Shown piece by piece: positions 33,430 through 44,564 of a stretch of DNA of 64,000 nt. The position numbers and the translations under genes are program-made. Origin of the DNA: Megascapheus bottae (lineage: Eukaryota; Chordata; Mammalia; Rodentia; Geomyidae); contig JANJXV010000025.1 of NCBI GenBank assembly GCA_024803745.1, forward strand, positions 22,889,110 through 22,953,109, given 5' to 3'. The notes under the pieces were generated by a model. It saw only the letters and a program-made list of their open reading frames with translations, was not told the DNA's origin and did no database searches. Within the stretch, counting starts at the first letter, position 1. Every line of letters begins with the position of its first letter.

Positions 33430-34325
33430 AACAGCTGGGGTGTTGCTTACCTAGAGTGGAAAAAGCCCTAGCTTTCATCCCCAGCACCTCCAAAACCACA
33501 AGACTGAGATCTGAGGATGGCGGTTCAAAGCCAGCGGGCCCTAAAGACCATGAGATTCTTATCTCCAATTAATCACTAGAAAATGCGAAGTGGGGCTGTA
33601 GCTCAAGGGGTAGGGTGGTAGCCTTGAGCAGAAGAGCTCAGGGACAGTGTCCAGGCCCAGAGCTCAAGCCCCATGACTGACAAAAAAATAAAGAAAAAGA
33701 GAAGAAAAGCAATGATATTTGTCATCTAATTCTTCCAGTTTTTTGGTATGTTGGAAGAAGTTTATGATCAGCTGTTGGGGGGAAAGAATAAAAAGATGTT
33801 GAGTGGTTGATAAATAAGTTTCTAGGAGCTGGTGGCTCATGACTTTAATCCTAGCTACTTAGGAGGCTGCGATCTGAGGATGATGGTTCAGAGTCAGTCT
33901 GGGGAGGAAAATCCATGAGACTTTTCTCCAATTAACCAACAAAACAGCCAGCTCAAGCAGAGAGCACTAGCCTTAAGCACAAAAGCTCATGGACAGTGTC
34001 CTGGCCTTGAGTTTAAGCCCTAGTGTACACACACACACGTGATCAATGTTAAATAATAATACAGTGAAGGAAGTATTGCAAAGAGAAAAAGGAAATTGGT
34101 TGGGGATACTGCTATTTTATTTTTATTTGTTGATTGTGGGGCTTGAACTCAGGGCCTGGGCACTGTCAAGGATTGCACTCTACCATTTTAAGCCACGGCT
34201 CTACTTCTAGTTTACTGGTGGTTAAAGATTAGTCTCATAGACTTTCCTTCCCAGGCCTGGCTTTGAACCACGATCCTCAGCGGATCATAGCCTCCTGCGT
34301 AGCTAGGCTTACTGACCATGGAAGT
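33430..34325. mobile_element. SINE cluster
   Basis: Plus-strand copies at 33430-33690 and 33823-34030 (ending in a CA run), and a minus-strand copy at 34128-34320. All are the B1-ID type with moderate divergence. Confidence 0.7.
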
Positions 34326-35279
34326 CCGGGGTTCTGCTTTGCAAAACTGTGGTCTTCCTTACCCCAGGTTGAAGCTATCCTTTCCTTTCCCAGGACCTCT
34401 GAGCTAACTCCCCCATGCTCTAAATTCAGCTCCAAGGAAAGGAGAAAAGCTGGCCGGCATCATTCTTTGCCAGGTGAACTCTAGTCATCCTTCATTGCCC
34501 TTTTCTGAGGACCCCCTTGCCCTTATGGGGGCCTTTCCTGAATTTCTTCTTTGGGGGGGGACACAGACAGTCGTTCCATTCTCTGCAGTTCCCCCAACCT
34601 GCACCTGCAACCATAAAGGAGGGCTGGATTTCTCCAGAAATGCACCACGTGTGGTAAGAATTTCTCATCTCATTATCAAGTGAAGTCTGAGGCCAAGCAA
34701 TTTACAACTGTCCCAGAGTGGAACTCACGCCTGCATGGCAGTGGTTCCCTGGAACCTGGCTGCCTGGGGCTTCCAGGGGCGTCAGCCTGAGCGGTTGATG
34801 GGGGTGGTGGGGGGGGTGGGGGATGTTCTCTGGTCCAGTAGGCATCCTGCCCATATTCCTCTCACTTTGTGGGGGAGAGAGAGACCCTCCCCTCGGGATG
34901 CCTCTTCCAGACGCTGTTTTGAGTGGCTCCTGGCCAGGTTGCTTTTCCCAGCAGTTTGACTGGCCCTGGGCAGGGTGGGGGGGGGGAGGCCTGTGGCCCA
35001 CACCCTGCTGCTGGGGGATTAGCGCTTACCTCACTGGCCTGGTTGCCTCATCTCCCCCCCCCCCCCGTCCCCCCCGGGCTTTCCTCTGAACTCCCGGTCC
35101 TTTGAGGTCAAGGAGCGCTGGCTTCGTGGACCTTGACCTCCACACCACCACTCAAGTCTGGGCCCTTTCTAAGTGTGGGGGGGTGTGTCAAGGGCACTTG
35201 TCTGTGCCTCGGGTTTCCTGGCCTACAAGATGAGAACCTGCTCCTGGAGAACAATGGCATCGTTGTGTACGCAGACACG

Positions 35280-35590
35280 CGCACGAGCACTGCACGGAGC
35301 CAGAGCGCGCAGACCACACGTTCACACCACACTGCGCATGTGCACCACGCGCACGCAGTGCATGCGCCCCCGAAAGCCAGCACTGCGCATGCGCGCAGAG
35401 CTTGCCACCTCAACTCTGCACATGCGCACCACGCAGCGCCTGTGCCCTCCCCCCCAAAAAAAAAGCAGCACGCATGCGCGCGAGCACAAAGCCCCAGTCC
35501 ACCGTCCATTTTCTCCATTTGGTGTCTGTCGAGTGGTTTGTGCGGCTGTCTCAGCTCCTGCGGGGAACACAATGGCGAGATGGCGCCCCT
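35280..35590. promoter_or_regulatory. NRF1-like / YY1-like site cluster
   Basis: A perfect NRF1 palindrome, TGCGCATGCGCG, lies at 35384-35395. Close variants sit near 35333, 35359, 35418 and 35470 (CGCATGCGCG). About 100 bases further on, 'acaatggcgagatggcgccc' holds two ATGGCG cores of YY1 type. NRF1 plus YY1 sites are typical of TATA-less promoters. The sites recur within repeated CACTGCGCATG-like text, so part may be a degenerate tandem repeat. No transcript is known to me. Confidence 0.4.
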
Positions 35591-35914
35591 TCTCAGCCTT
35601 CTTTGGAGAGAAAGCCTGGCAGTGTGACCTAGTCTTGGGTGAATGGGATCTTGGAGAGGAGGGTACAGGAAACTTCTGGGAAAGATTCTCCTCTCGCCTA
35701 GAAGGAGCAATAGAAAGAGAGGTGTTGGACACAGTCAGGAAAGGAGGAGACTTGGAGCTGTGGCACCCGCCTTGCAGTTGGAATTCAGCCTAAAGAAAGC
35801 TGAAGAGGGGCCTTTGTGACATTGTTGTTCAGGTTCTGCCCCGACCCTCCCTGGAGTCCCTTATCTGGGAACAAGGTGTTAAATTAGACATGGAGTGATT
35901 TGGATGATGAAGAC

Positions 35915-36150
35915 TGTGTGTGTGTGTGTGTGTACGCGGAGTCATAAACTCAAAGCCTAACAACTTGTTCCGCTTGTTTGCTTATGGCTAATGCTCTACC
36001 ATGTGAGCCACACATCCAGCCCTGTTTCTTGGCTGCCTGTATTGGAAGATGGAGTCTCTCAGACTCTTGCCAAGGATAGCCTCATGATTCCCAGGTCTCA
36101 GCCTCCTGAGTAGCTGGGATTATAGGCATGAGCCACTGGCTCCTGTGAAG
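35915..36150 (-). mobile_element. GT run and B1-ID SINE
   Basis: A short GT run (35915-35931) precedes a minus-strand SINE ending 'gctgggattataggcatgag'. Confidence 0.7.
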
Positions 36151-36504
36151 GCTGTAGGGAATATTTAACTTAATGTTTAATAAAATATTTAATGGAATAT
36201 TCTGGTTTCAGCACTGTAAGTATTCACTGGTGTAGAATATTGTGAAAACCTTCAGTCAGAAACTGTAGAAAGCAATAGGGCCGAGATAGAATCTTAGTCT
36301 CTTGAGGTCCAGATAGCCAGGTAAGAGGGCTCCCAGTGAACCCTGTTTGCCTCCCAGTTTCCACTTTCCATCCAGACTGCATTAGCAGGTCAGCTGGCTG
36401 TCCACGAGGCCAAAGATGGCAACACACCTTGGCCTGGGAAAATACTGCTGTTGACTGATAGAAAAGAAGGTAAACACTGGTAAAAGAAAGCCCCAGAGCT
36501 GAAT

Positions 36505-36935
36505 GCTGGTGGCTCATGACTGTCAACCTAGCTACTCAGGAGGCTGAGATCTGAGGATTGCAGTTCAAAGCTAGCACAGGCAGGAAAGTCCATGAGACTC
36601 TTATCTCCAGTTAATTACCAGCGGAGCTGTGGTTCAAAGTAGTAGAGTGCTAGCCTTGAGCAGAAGAGCACAGGGACAGCGACAAGGCCTGGAGTTCAAG
36701 TGAGCAAACAAACAGGAAAGAAGGAAAGGAGGAAGAAAGGAAGGAAGGAAAGGAGGGAGGGCGGGAGGACAGTAAGGAAGGGAGAATGGAAGGAAGGAGG
36801 GAAGGAAGGAAAGAAGGAGAAAAGGAAGAAAGAAGAGCAAGCAAGCACCAGGCTGGAGGTGTAACTCAGTGGGAGAATGCTATCCTAGGGGATGTGAGGC
36901 CTTGCGTTTCCTATCCAGCAGTTGCAAACATTGCT
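36505..36935 (+). mobile_element. B1-ID SINE, purine tract and ID-type piece
   Basis: A plus-strand B1-ID at 36505-36712 has an expanded GAAA/GGAA tail (36713-36840). An older tRNA-like unit at 36845-36935 follows ('ctggaggtgtaactcagtgg'). Confidence 0.75.
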
Positions 36936-37409
36936 ATAAAAACCCAAAATGTACAAAAGGCAGAGGAAAGAGACAGAAATGAAGAGCCTGCAATTCTCAG
37001 GCTCTTTTCATTCAGTCTGTCCCCATAGCCTGGCTCATTAACTCCTGGGCACCTGTGGGTAACAAGGTAACGTGAGCTCTTTGGTTCTGGTCTGCTATCA
37101 GCTGGCAGAGGAAACCCTATTCCTAGCCAGTTATTCATCAGCATTGCTCACCTGGTTTTGATGAGCTGTCTTGTGCTGGAGACACTAGCTCTGTGTGCTA
37201 CTGAGAAAAGAGATGGAGGATGGGCTTTGCGTCTCCTGTTTCTGGTTAATTCTGTGGGCTACAAAACATTTCGTGGGAAAGACAAAATGTGGTGTAGTTT
37301 TAACCACGATAACCACCGGTCTCCGGAGTACCTGGCATGGTCCCTCTGTACCTTCATGCAGTGCTTTGTACTTTCAGGTCTGGGGGTCAAAATGAGCTAA
37401 AAAGGGAGG

Positions 37410-38490
37410 GGTGTGTTGGTTTGGCTCACTCCTGTCATCCTAGCTACTCAGGAGGCTGAAATGTGGGAATTGCAGTTGGCAGCTAGCACGGGCAGAAAAG
37501 TCTCTGACATGCGTGTAGCTCCAATTAATCACTGGAAAACCAGAAGTGGGGCTGTGGTTCACGAGGTACACCACCAGGACTGAGTGAAAAAGTTAAGGGA
37601 CAGGGCCGGGAGTTTGGCCTAGTGGAAGAGTGCTTGCCTAGCATGCATGAAGACCTGGGTTCGATTCCTTGGTACCACATACTTAGAAAAAAGCCAGAAG
37701 TGGTGCTGAGGCTCAAGTGGTAGAGCTCTAGCCTTGAGAAAAAAAGCCAAGGACAGTGCTCAGGCCCTGAGCTTAAGCCCAGGACTGGCAAAAAAAAAAA
37801 GAAAAGAAAAAAAAAACAAACAAAAAACAAAACAAAAAAACAGTACTCAGGTCTTGAGTTCAAGTCCTACTACACATGCACACACCTATTTAATCCTGAC
37901 TCCTTTGCCTTTTCTTACCTCTCCAGTCACTTTTCTTTTCTTTTTTCTTTTGGTTGGTTGTGGGGCTTGAACTCTGGTGTTGTTTCTGAGCTCTTCAGCT
38001 CAAGGTTAGTGCTCTACCACTTGAGCCACAGTGCCATTTATGGTGGTTAATTGGTAAATCTCACAGACTTTAGTGCCTGGGGCTGGCTTTGAACCACCAT
38101 TCCAAGATTTCAGCCTTCTGAGTAGCTAGGGTTACAAGAGTGAGCCACCAGCACCTGACCTTTGTGTGTGTGTGTGTATGTGTGTGTGTGTGTGTGTTGG
38201 TTCTAGGGCTTGAACTCAGGGCCTGGGTGCTGTCCTTGAGTTTCTATACTCAAGGCTGTACTACTTGAGCCACGGTTCCACTTTTGACTGCTAGAACTGG
38301 TGCTGTGACTCAAGCGGTAGAGTGCTAACCTTGAACACAAAGAGGCTCAGGATAGAGCCCAGGCCCTGAGTTCAAGCCCCAGGACTGGCAAAGAAAACAA
38401 AAAGAGTCTCATGCCCAGGCTAGCTTCAAACTGTGATCCTCAGATCTCAGCCTTCTGAGTAGCTAGGATAGCATCCAGCTTGTGTGTGCA
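37410..38490. mobile_element. Dense SINE cluster
   Basis: Plus-strand B1-ID at 37410-37600, plus-strand ID/ID-like dimer at 37603-37800, minus-strand copy at 37945-38162, a TG run at 38165-38197, a minus-strand fragment at 38198-38290, a plus-strand ID-like unit at 38290-38400 and a minus-strand head at 38400-38480. Confidence 0.75.
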
Positions 38491-38602
38491 TGTATATGCA
38501 TTATATATTATATAATATATAGAGATCCATTTTCTTATATCTTGAATCATCATTGTCATAATTTCTTCTGATCTTGAAGGAAAGGGAATAAATATAAGAA
38601 AG

Positions 38603-39061
38603 AGCCTGGTGACTTCTACCTGTGATCCTAGCTTCTCAGGAGGCTGAGACCTAGAGCATAGATGTTTGAAGTCGGCCCTGAAGACAGGAAAATTGGGAAA
38701 CTCTTATCACCAGTGAACCAGTAGAAACAAACAAACAAAACCAGAAGTGTGCTGTGGCTCAAATGGTAGAGTGCCAGCCAGCCTTGAGAAAAAAAAAAAA
38801 GGTTCAGTGACAGTGCCCAGGCCTAAGCCCCAAGACCAGCACAAAAAATTGTAATGGGGCTGGGAGTTTGGCCTAGCGGTAGAGTGCTTGCCTAGCATGC
38901 ATGAAGACTGGGTTCGAATCCTCAGTACCACATACATAGAAAAAACTGGAAGTGGTGCTGTGGCTCAAGTGGTAGCACTCTAGCCTTGAGAAAGTCCAAG
39001 GACAGTGCTCAGGCCTTGAGTTCAAGCCCAGGACTGGAAAATAATAAAAAAGAACTGAAAG
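38603..39061 (+). mobile_element. B1-ID SINE and ID/ID-like dimer
   Basis: B1-ID at 38603-38850, then a dimer at 38854-39045 with the ID core 'gcttgcctagcatgcatgaa'. The A-rich end of the dimer is part of the target duplication of the next element. Confidence 0.75.
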
Positions 39062-39184
39062 AGGGGGGAGGGAAATGGGGACCAAGACATGAGAAAGGGT
39101 ATCAATGTATGTGAATTAATGCACCTTCTATCTGGCGAATATAATGTAACCCTTCTATTAATTACAATTAAAAATATATGGAAA
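39062..39184 (+). mobile_element. 5'-truncated L1-like 3' end with target duplication
   Basis: About 120 bases ending in a poly(A) run, flanked by a perfect direct repeat aaaaaagaactgaaag (39046-39061 and 39185-39200). A 3' end only, an A tail and a long duplication are the marks of L1 retroposition. The L1 family assignment is inferred. Confidence 0.65.
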
Positions 39185-39204
39185 AAAAAAGAACTGAAAG
39201 AAAA

Positions 39205-39660
39205 CTATTTAGGGGATGGAAATATTCTGTGTCTTGATTTGGGCCATGGTTACATGGACACATGCATTTGCTAAAAATAAATCCACACCCAGAAAAACAG
39301 AACACCTATGAGGGGTCCCTGTGAGGGAAAGGGGGGAGTCAGTGTTCTATATTTTGATAGGACTTGCTTTGCATGGGTGAAGGTATTTTGTCAACACTCA
39401 CCAATAGGTTCAGTTCAGCTCTGTGTGTTTCACTGTATGAGCCTGGCAACTCCTATCTGTAATCCTAGCCTCTCAGGAAGTGGATATCTAGAGAACAGAT
39501 ATTTGAAGTCAGCCCAGATAGGAAAATCCATGAGGCTCTTATCTCCAGTGAATCACCAAAAAGGCCACAAGTGGTAGAATGTTAGCCTTGAGAAAAAAAA
39601 CCCAAAAAACCCCCAAAAGCCCCTAAAGGACAGTGCTCAGGCCTAGAATCAGCACACACA
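39205..39660 (+). mobile_element. Old L1 3' end and SINE
   Basis: 39205-39435 is similar to the L1 3' segment at 30.84-31.09 kb ('ttgatttgggccatggttac'). A plus-strand B1-ID SINE at 39435-39655 follows and ends in CA repeats. Confidence 0.6.
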
Positions 39661-40004
39661 CACACGCACACACACACAAATTTACACAAATATCACATGC
39701 AATGTGATTTTGTGGTTTTAATTTAAAACTACAAGTTGGCTGTCTTTTTTTTCCTCTCCCCTTCAGAGACTGGCATGATTGCAGAACGTCTCTGACATAC
39801 AAGGGAGACTTCCTCCAGATAGATTCCTAGAAATGAAATTGCTACATGGGATTTCTCAAGTTCAGAAACCTCAGCTCATCCATCAGGGTGGCTACAGCAC
39901 ACACACACATCAGAATGTGGAACTTTTCTCACCTTACAGCAATAATTTCTTTTTTTGGGGGGGGGTGGAGGGTTGGTTGATACTTCCTCTATTTTTTTTT
40001 TTTT

Positions 40005-40250
40005 TTAATGGCTCTGGGGCTTGAACTCCGTCACTGGGTGTTGTCCTCGAGCTTCTATGTTCCAGATTAGTATTCTACCACTTGAGCCACAGCTCTTCCT
40101 CTGGCTTTTTTTTTGGGGGGGTGGGGTGGGGGGGCTGGCTCTTTGGAGATAAGAGTCTCACAGATTATTCTGCCCACACTAGCTTTGAACCACCATCCTC
40201 AGATCTCATCCTCTTGATGGTGATAGGCGTGAGTCACCGGCATGCAGCTT
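40005..40250 (-). mobile_element. B1-ID SINE
   Basis: Minus-strand copy with an internal T and G run at 40107-40132, ending 'gatggtgataggcgtgagtc'. It lies just before the NSMCE1 CpG island. Confidence 0.7.
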
Positions 40251-40389
40251 TTCTTTTCTTTTTTAAAGTTCCAACTACAGAAAGGTTATTTCTTTAGGTC
40301 TTCAAATGTCTCGCGCAGCCTCTGGCTCAGCCTCTCCTCGTGGATTTCTCCTGTCGGTTTGGGTTTTACTATTTTAACTTTTTCACATA

Positions 40390-41450
40390 GGTGTTAAAAT
40401 CAACGAGGCAGGAAGCTGCGCCCTTCCGGCGCTGTCCCCCAGCCGCAGGGCGGATTGTCACTGCAGGTGTTGTCCCGGCAGCCCTTCAGGGTCTCAGGTG
40501 TTGGGGTTGTTTTTTCTTCTTTTTCACGGTGGTTCACGAATGTGGTCTGCGCTTCCTTCGAAGCCCCTCCGTTCCGCTGGTTCCTCCCAGAACGCGTGAT
40601 CAAGAGGGCTGTCATGGTGGAGCTTCTGCACCGCACCCCCCTCTCTGCTCTCGGGGCCCCTGCAGCCGAGCAGGGCTGGGCCTCCCTGGTCCGCACCGCC
40701 CGCACAGACCCGGGGGCGGTCAGCGCGCGGCCCGGCACCCGGGGACGAGGCTCCCGTGAGCGCTCCGAGCGCAGGGGGCCCGGACCGCATCCCTGGGGGC
40801 CTCCCGTTCCCGGGCCCCCAGCCTCACCCCCCTCACGGGCCCGGGGACGACTCTGGTTCCCCGGTTTCCCATCCCGGGCGAAACGCGCGGGAAACGGCGC
40901 TCCGGGCGGCTCCGCCCCCGCGTCGCCACGACAACGGCGCGGGCGGGTGGGAAACGGAACTGCGTCATGCAGGGGGCGGGGGAACCGCTGCCTAACGTTG
41001 ACCAATTCGATGCCCCGTGTGTACATTCGCCCCGCCTCGAAGGAGGGGCCAAGGGCGACTTCCGGTCACAACCGCCTGCGCTTGTCCGGGGGCTTCCCGG
41101 CTCCGTGGAGGGTAACGGGCGCCGGTTCGGGGGGTGCGGTGGGCGGGGACGGAACGAGTCCACCGGAGAGGACAACGGGGTGGGCGAGAGCGGCCTTGGC
41201 GGCGAGGCTTCCCATGCTGGGGTCGCCCCGACGGCTGGGGTGTCGTGTGGAGCCTGCGGATTGTCGGGGCTTCTCCACGCTGGTGGGGAAACTGAGTCCC
41301 CCCTCCCCCCCTCCCGGAGGCCGCGGCCTGGACCTCGGCGCCCGCGTGGTTGTGGTTTTGGAGTCAGGGTCTCCTCGTGGGGGTCCTGGCTGGTCTGGAA
41401 CCCCACAGACCTCTTCCCCCAGTCCTGGGAACACGCGCGGGGCTCGGGGT
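40390..41450 (+). promoter_or_regulatory. NSMCE1: CpG island, probable NSMCE1 promoter and untranslated exon 1
   Basis: CpG-dense DNA ends about 3 kb before the NSMCE1 start-codon exon. On the plus strand a CCAAT box at 41002-41006 is followed by an ETS-type motif (cgacttccggtca, about 41058-41070) and a plausible donor, GGAGG|gtaacg, at 41111/41112. Together they suggest transcription starts near 41.04-41.08 kb. A 422-codon plus-strand reading and a 345-codon minus-strand one are composition artefacts. Confidence 0.6.
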
Positions 41451-44393
41451 CCCCTCCCGCCTCTTCCTGGGGCCACCACCGCCCACGGTCACCGTGAAAT
41501 ACATGTGTCCCCCCCCACCCCAGAAAAAAAAATAGAGCCCCAAGTTTCCCACCCGGATCTCCAAAGCTCAGGCCGGGCTTCCAAGTGGACACTTTATCTG
41601 TGGATTTCAGCCCTCGTGGAGGGCGGTGTCTGCGGTGGGAGGCGAGGGGGTGATCGCTCTTTGGTTTTTCTTTCTTTTTTTTTTTTTCCTTCCTGCTGTC
41701 CCCGGGTTGGTGGCACCGTGTGACCTCGGCATGCTTCATCATTGACTCTGTGCCCACACTCCACCCTTTGGGCCCTCAGATTCCCTCCCCCCCCCCACCC
41801 TCCACCTCCCTTTGTAAAATGGGGTCCGTGTATCCTTCCTTGTCACGTTCAGTGAGGTGACTGGCTCTGCAAGCATAGGCACAGGCATGTGTGAGGAGTG
41901 CGGCTGAGTTAGTTGAGTAGGTAAAAGATACCTGTGGGGGACCCTCTTGGCACTCAGTGTCTTCAGGAGACTTCTCTAGATTTGTGCACTCTTGCTTTCT
42001 CTCTCTTGCTTCCCACCGAAAGCGCTGCACTGCAACCCGTCTACATTCTCCACCCCCTAACATTTGTGCTAGCTGACTGTTTTCACCTCTTTCCATCTTT
42101 ATCTCGTGTTTACTTACTTAGGTGATAGTGGGGTTTGAAATCAGGGCTTTCTGTTTACTAGATAAGAGCTCTACTACTTGAATCATGCCTCTAGCCCTTC
42201 TTGCTTTTATTTTTCAAGTAGAATCTGGTTATTTTTGTTTGTTTGGTTTGTTTTCTCCCAGCAGACTGGAATTTGAACCTCTTATTTGCACTTCCTCTGT
42301 AGATAGGATGACAGGCTTGTGTGCTTCCATGCCTAGCTTTTTATCTGTGGAGCTAGAGATCTTATGAACATTTTGTCCAGGGTGGTCTAGAACTCACAAT
42401 CCCAGCTTCTGGAGTAGCTGGGATTACAAGTATGAGCCACCATCACATTCTGTCACATTATTATCATCACTTTTATGATTATTTTTTTTTTGCCAGTCCT
42501 AGGGCTTAAGCCCAGGGCCTGAGCACTGTTCTTGGACTTTCTCAAGGTTAGAGCTCTTACCACTTGAGCCACAGCACCACTTCTGGCTTTTTCTGTATAT
42601 ATGGTGCTGAGGAATGGAACTCGGGTCTTTGTGCATGCTAGGCAAGGCCAAACTTGGGCCAAACTCTTCATCCTTATTATTTTTAAGTTATTTTTTTGGT
42701 GCTAGTCCTGGGGCTTAATAAACTCAGGGCCTGGGCACTGTCCCTGAACATTTTTGCTCAAAGATAGTGCTCTACCACTTGAACTGTAATTCTTCAGTGG
42801 TTAGCTGGAGATAGTTACCTGGACTTTCCTGCCTGGGCTGGCTTCCAACCACCATCCTCAGATCTCAGCCTCCTGAGTAGCTAGGACAACCGGCCAGTGC
42901 CCAGTGCTAGCTGTTTCCTGTGAAAGTGGCCCCATCTCTTTGTGCTGGTTGTCTTTGGGGCTCTGTCCTTTTCCATGACCTTGATGGATAGCTTTAAGTT
43001 TCTCCTGCTTGAGACCTGAAGGGAACCATGACTGCCATGGTTCTCAATTTGCCTGTGGTCAGACCTCAGGCATGTGCTGTGCCATGTCCAGTGCCGGGTA
43101 TAATGGGTGCTCAGTACAGCCAGGCCCTTGACCATTTGACAGGATCCCACTGCTGTGTTGCTGCACTAGGGGAGGAGGAGGAGGAGGAGAAGGCTTGATT
43201 TGCTGCACCGGTGTGGTTCAGTGACTGTGGCCAGGACCGCACTGCAGGCCACAAAGAGAAGTGGAGGCAGGAGGGTGAAGGGTGCTGGGAGGAGAGGGCG
43301 AGTCTCACCCAGGGTTTGTATTTTTGTCCTGGAACTGTATAGTGGGCATTGGGAGAAACTGATCACCACTGTAGGGGGTGGGCATGGGGGGGCAGAGGTG
43401 GGCACTTTCCTGTGTCTGATGCACCTGCTGGAGCCTGGCAAGCCATTATCCTTGTCTCCACTTCAGCTCTCTCCTCTGAGCTTCCTGCTCTGTCTTCCTG
43501 TACTATGCTTCAGGTCACTAACAAATTGCCTTTCAGATCATGGAGTCTCCTGAAGTGAAGCTTAGCACCTCAGCCTCCCCCGCCCCACTGCAGCCAGAAG
43601 CTCCTCCAAAGGTGCTGGGGGGGCCTAAGGATCCTTTTTTTTTTTTTTTTTTTGGTGCCTAGGGTTTGAACTCAGGGCTTGGGGACTACTATCTCTGAAC
43701 TTCCTAGTACCACTTGAGCCACAGCTCCACTTCCGGCTTCACTTTTTATTTATTTTTTTAAATTATTTTTTGGTGGTTAATTGGAGATAAGAGTCTCACA
43801 GACTTCCCTACCCTGGCCGGTTTTGAACCTGATCCTCACATCTCAGCCTCCTGTGTAGCTGGGGTGCGGGGCATGAGTCCAGGGCACCTGGATCCCTGTT
43901 TTTAACGTGCCCCTTAGGTAACCACTAAGAGCAGGCAGGTTTGGCAAGTCCCGGGTCTGGCAGCACCACGTGGCTGGTAGCTTCACCCCGCACGCACTTC
44001 CTGTGCAGGACCAGGTGTTTGGATCAGAGCTTGCCCTGCACTTTATCAGCCCCGATCTCTGTGGTCTGCGGAGAGATAATATTTTATTAGAGAGCAGACA
44101 CTGTAACGAACAAGTTCACCGTCTTCCTGTGATTTATTAGCGCTTTGGGGGAGAAGAAAGGCGACATTCAGTGTGTGCTAAGCACCGAGTGCTATTGTGA
44201 TTTTATAGGGAGGACACGAGGCCCCAGCACAGTTCGCCCAAGGCCACAGCCCGGGTAAGTGAGGGCGGGGACTCCAGCGGTGGCAGCGTGCGTCCACCCC
44301 CCCCCACGCACTTGTGTCTCCGCGGGGGACCTGGGTGCAGGGAGCCCCCCACCCCGGCCCTGTGGAGATGGTGAGGCTGCCCCTGTCTTTCAG
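41451..44393 (+). other. NSMCE1: NSMCE1 intron 1 (inferred)
   Basis: Holds minus-strand SINE pieces at 42120-42200, 42300-42450, 42484-42670 (ID/ID-like dimer), 42695-42893 and 43640-43895, and a short GGA run at 43172-43190. Unique sequence at 42.9-43.6 and 43.9-44.39 kb shows no further exon that I recognise. Confidence 0.6.
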
Positions 44394-44564
44394 CTCCTCC
44401 GGCCATGCAGGGCGGCGTGCGGCGCGCGGGCCAGGCCGGCATCGAGGGCGACAGCGTCATGACGGACGTCCACCGGCGCTTCCTGCAGCTGCTGATGACC
44501 CACGGCGTGCTGGAGGAGTGGGACGTGCAGCGCCTGCAGAGGCACTGCTACCAGGTCCACGACC
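44394..44564 (+). CDS. NSMCE1: NSMCE1 first coding exon
   Basis: Acceptor gtctttcag; start codon at 44405; donor C|gtgagt. Reads [18 protein letters not shown], then MTDVHRRF. Human has MQGSTRRMGV here, so this start is homologous although the linker is longer. A second Met at residue 19 could also start translation. Confidence 0.94.

Larger units (their letters stand above)
26346..40389. other. Intergenic DNA between the IL4R and NSMCE1 promoters
   Basis: No gene recognised in 14 kb. Contents: SINE clusters, old L1 pieces (30.3-31.1, 31.9-32.9, 33.0-33.4 and 39.2-39.4 kb), a solo LTR (31.1-31.4 kb), microsatellites and an NRF1-like cluster at 35.3-35.6 kb. Unique stretches with nothing recognised: 26.75-27.2, 27.85-28.6, 34.3-35.1, 36.15-36.5 and 36.94-37.4 kb. 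Confidence 0.6.

Noticed and set aside
40455..41757. 422-codon plus and 345-codon minus frames near 41 kb
   Set aside because: CpG-island artefact; no similarity to a known protein and no supporting splice pattern.
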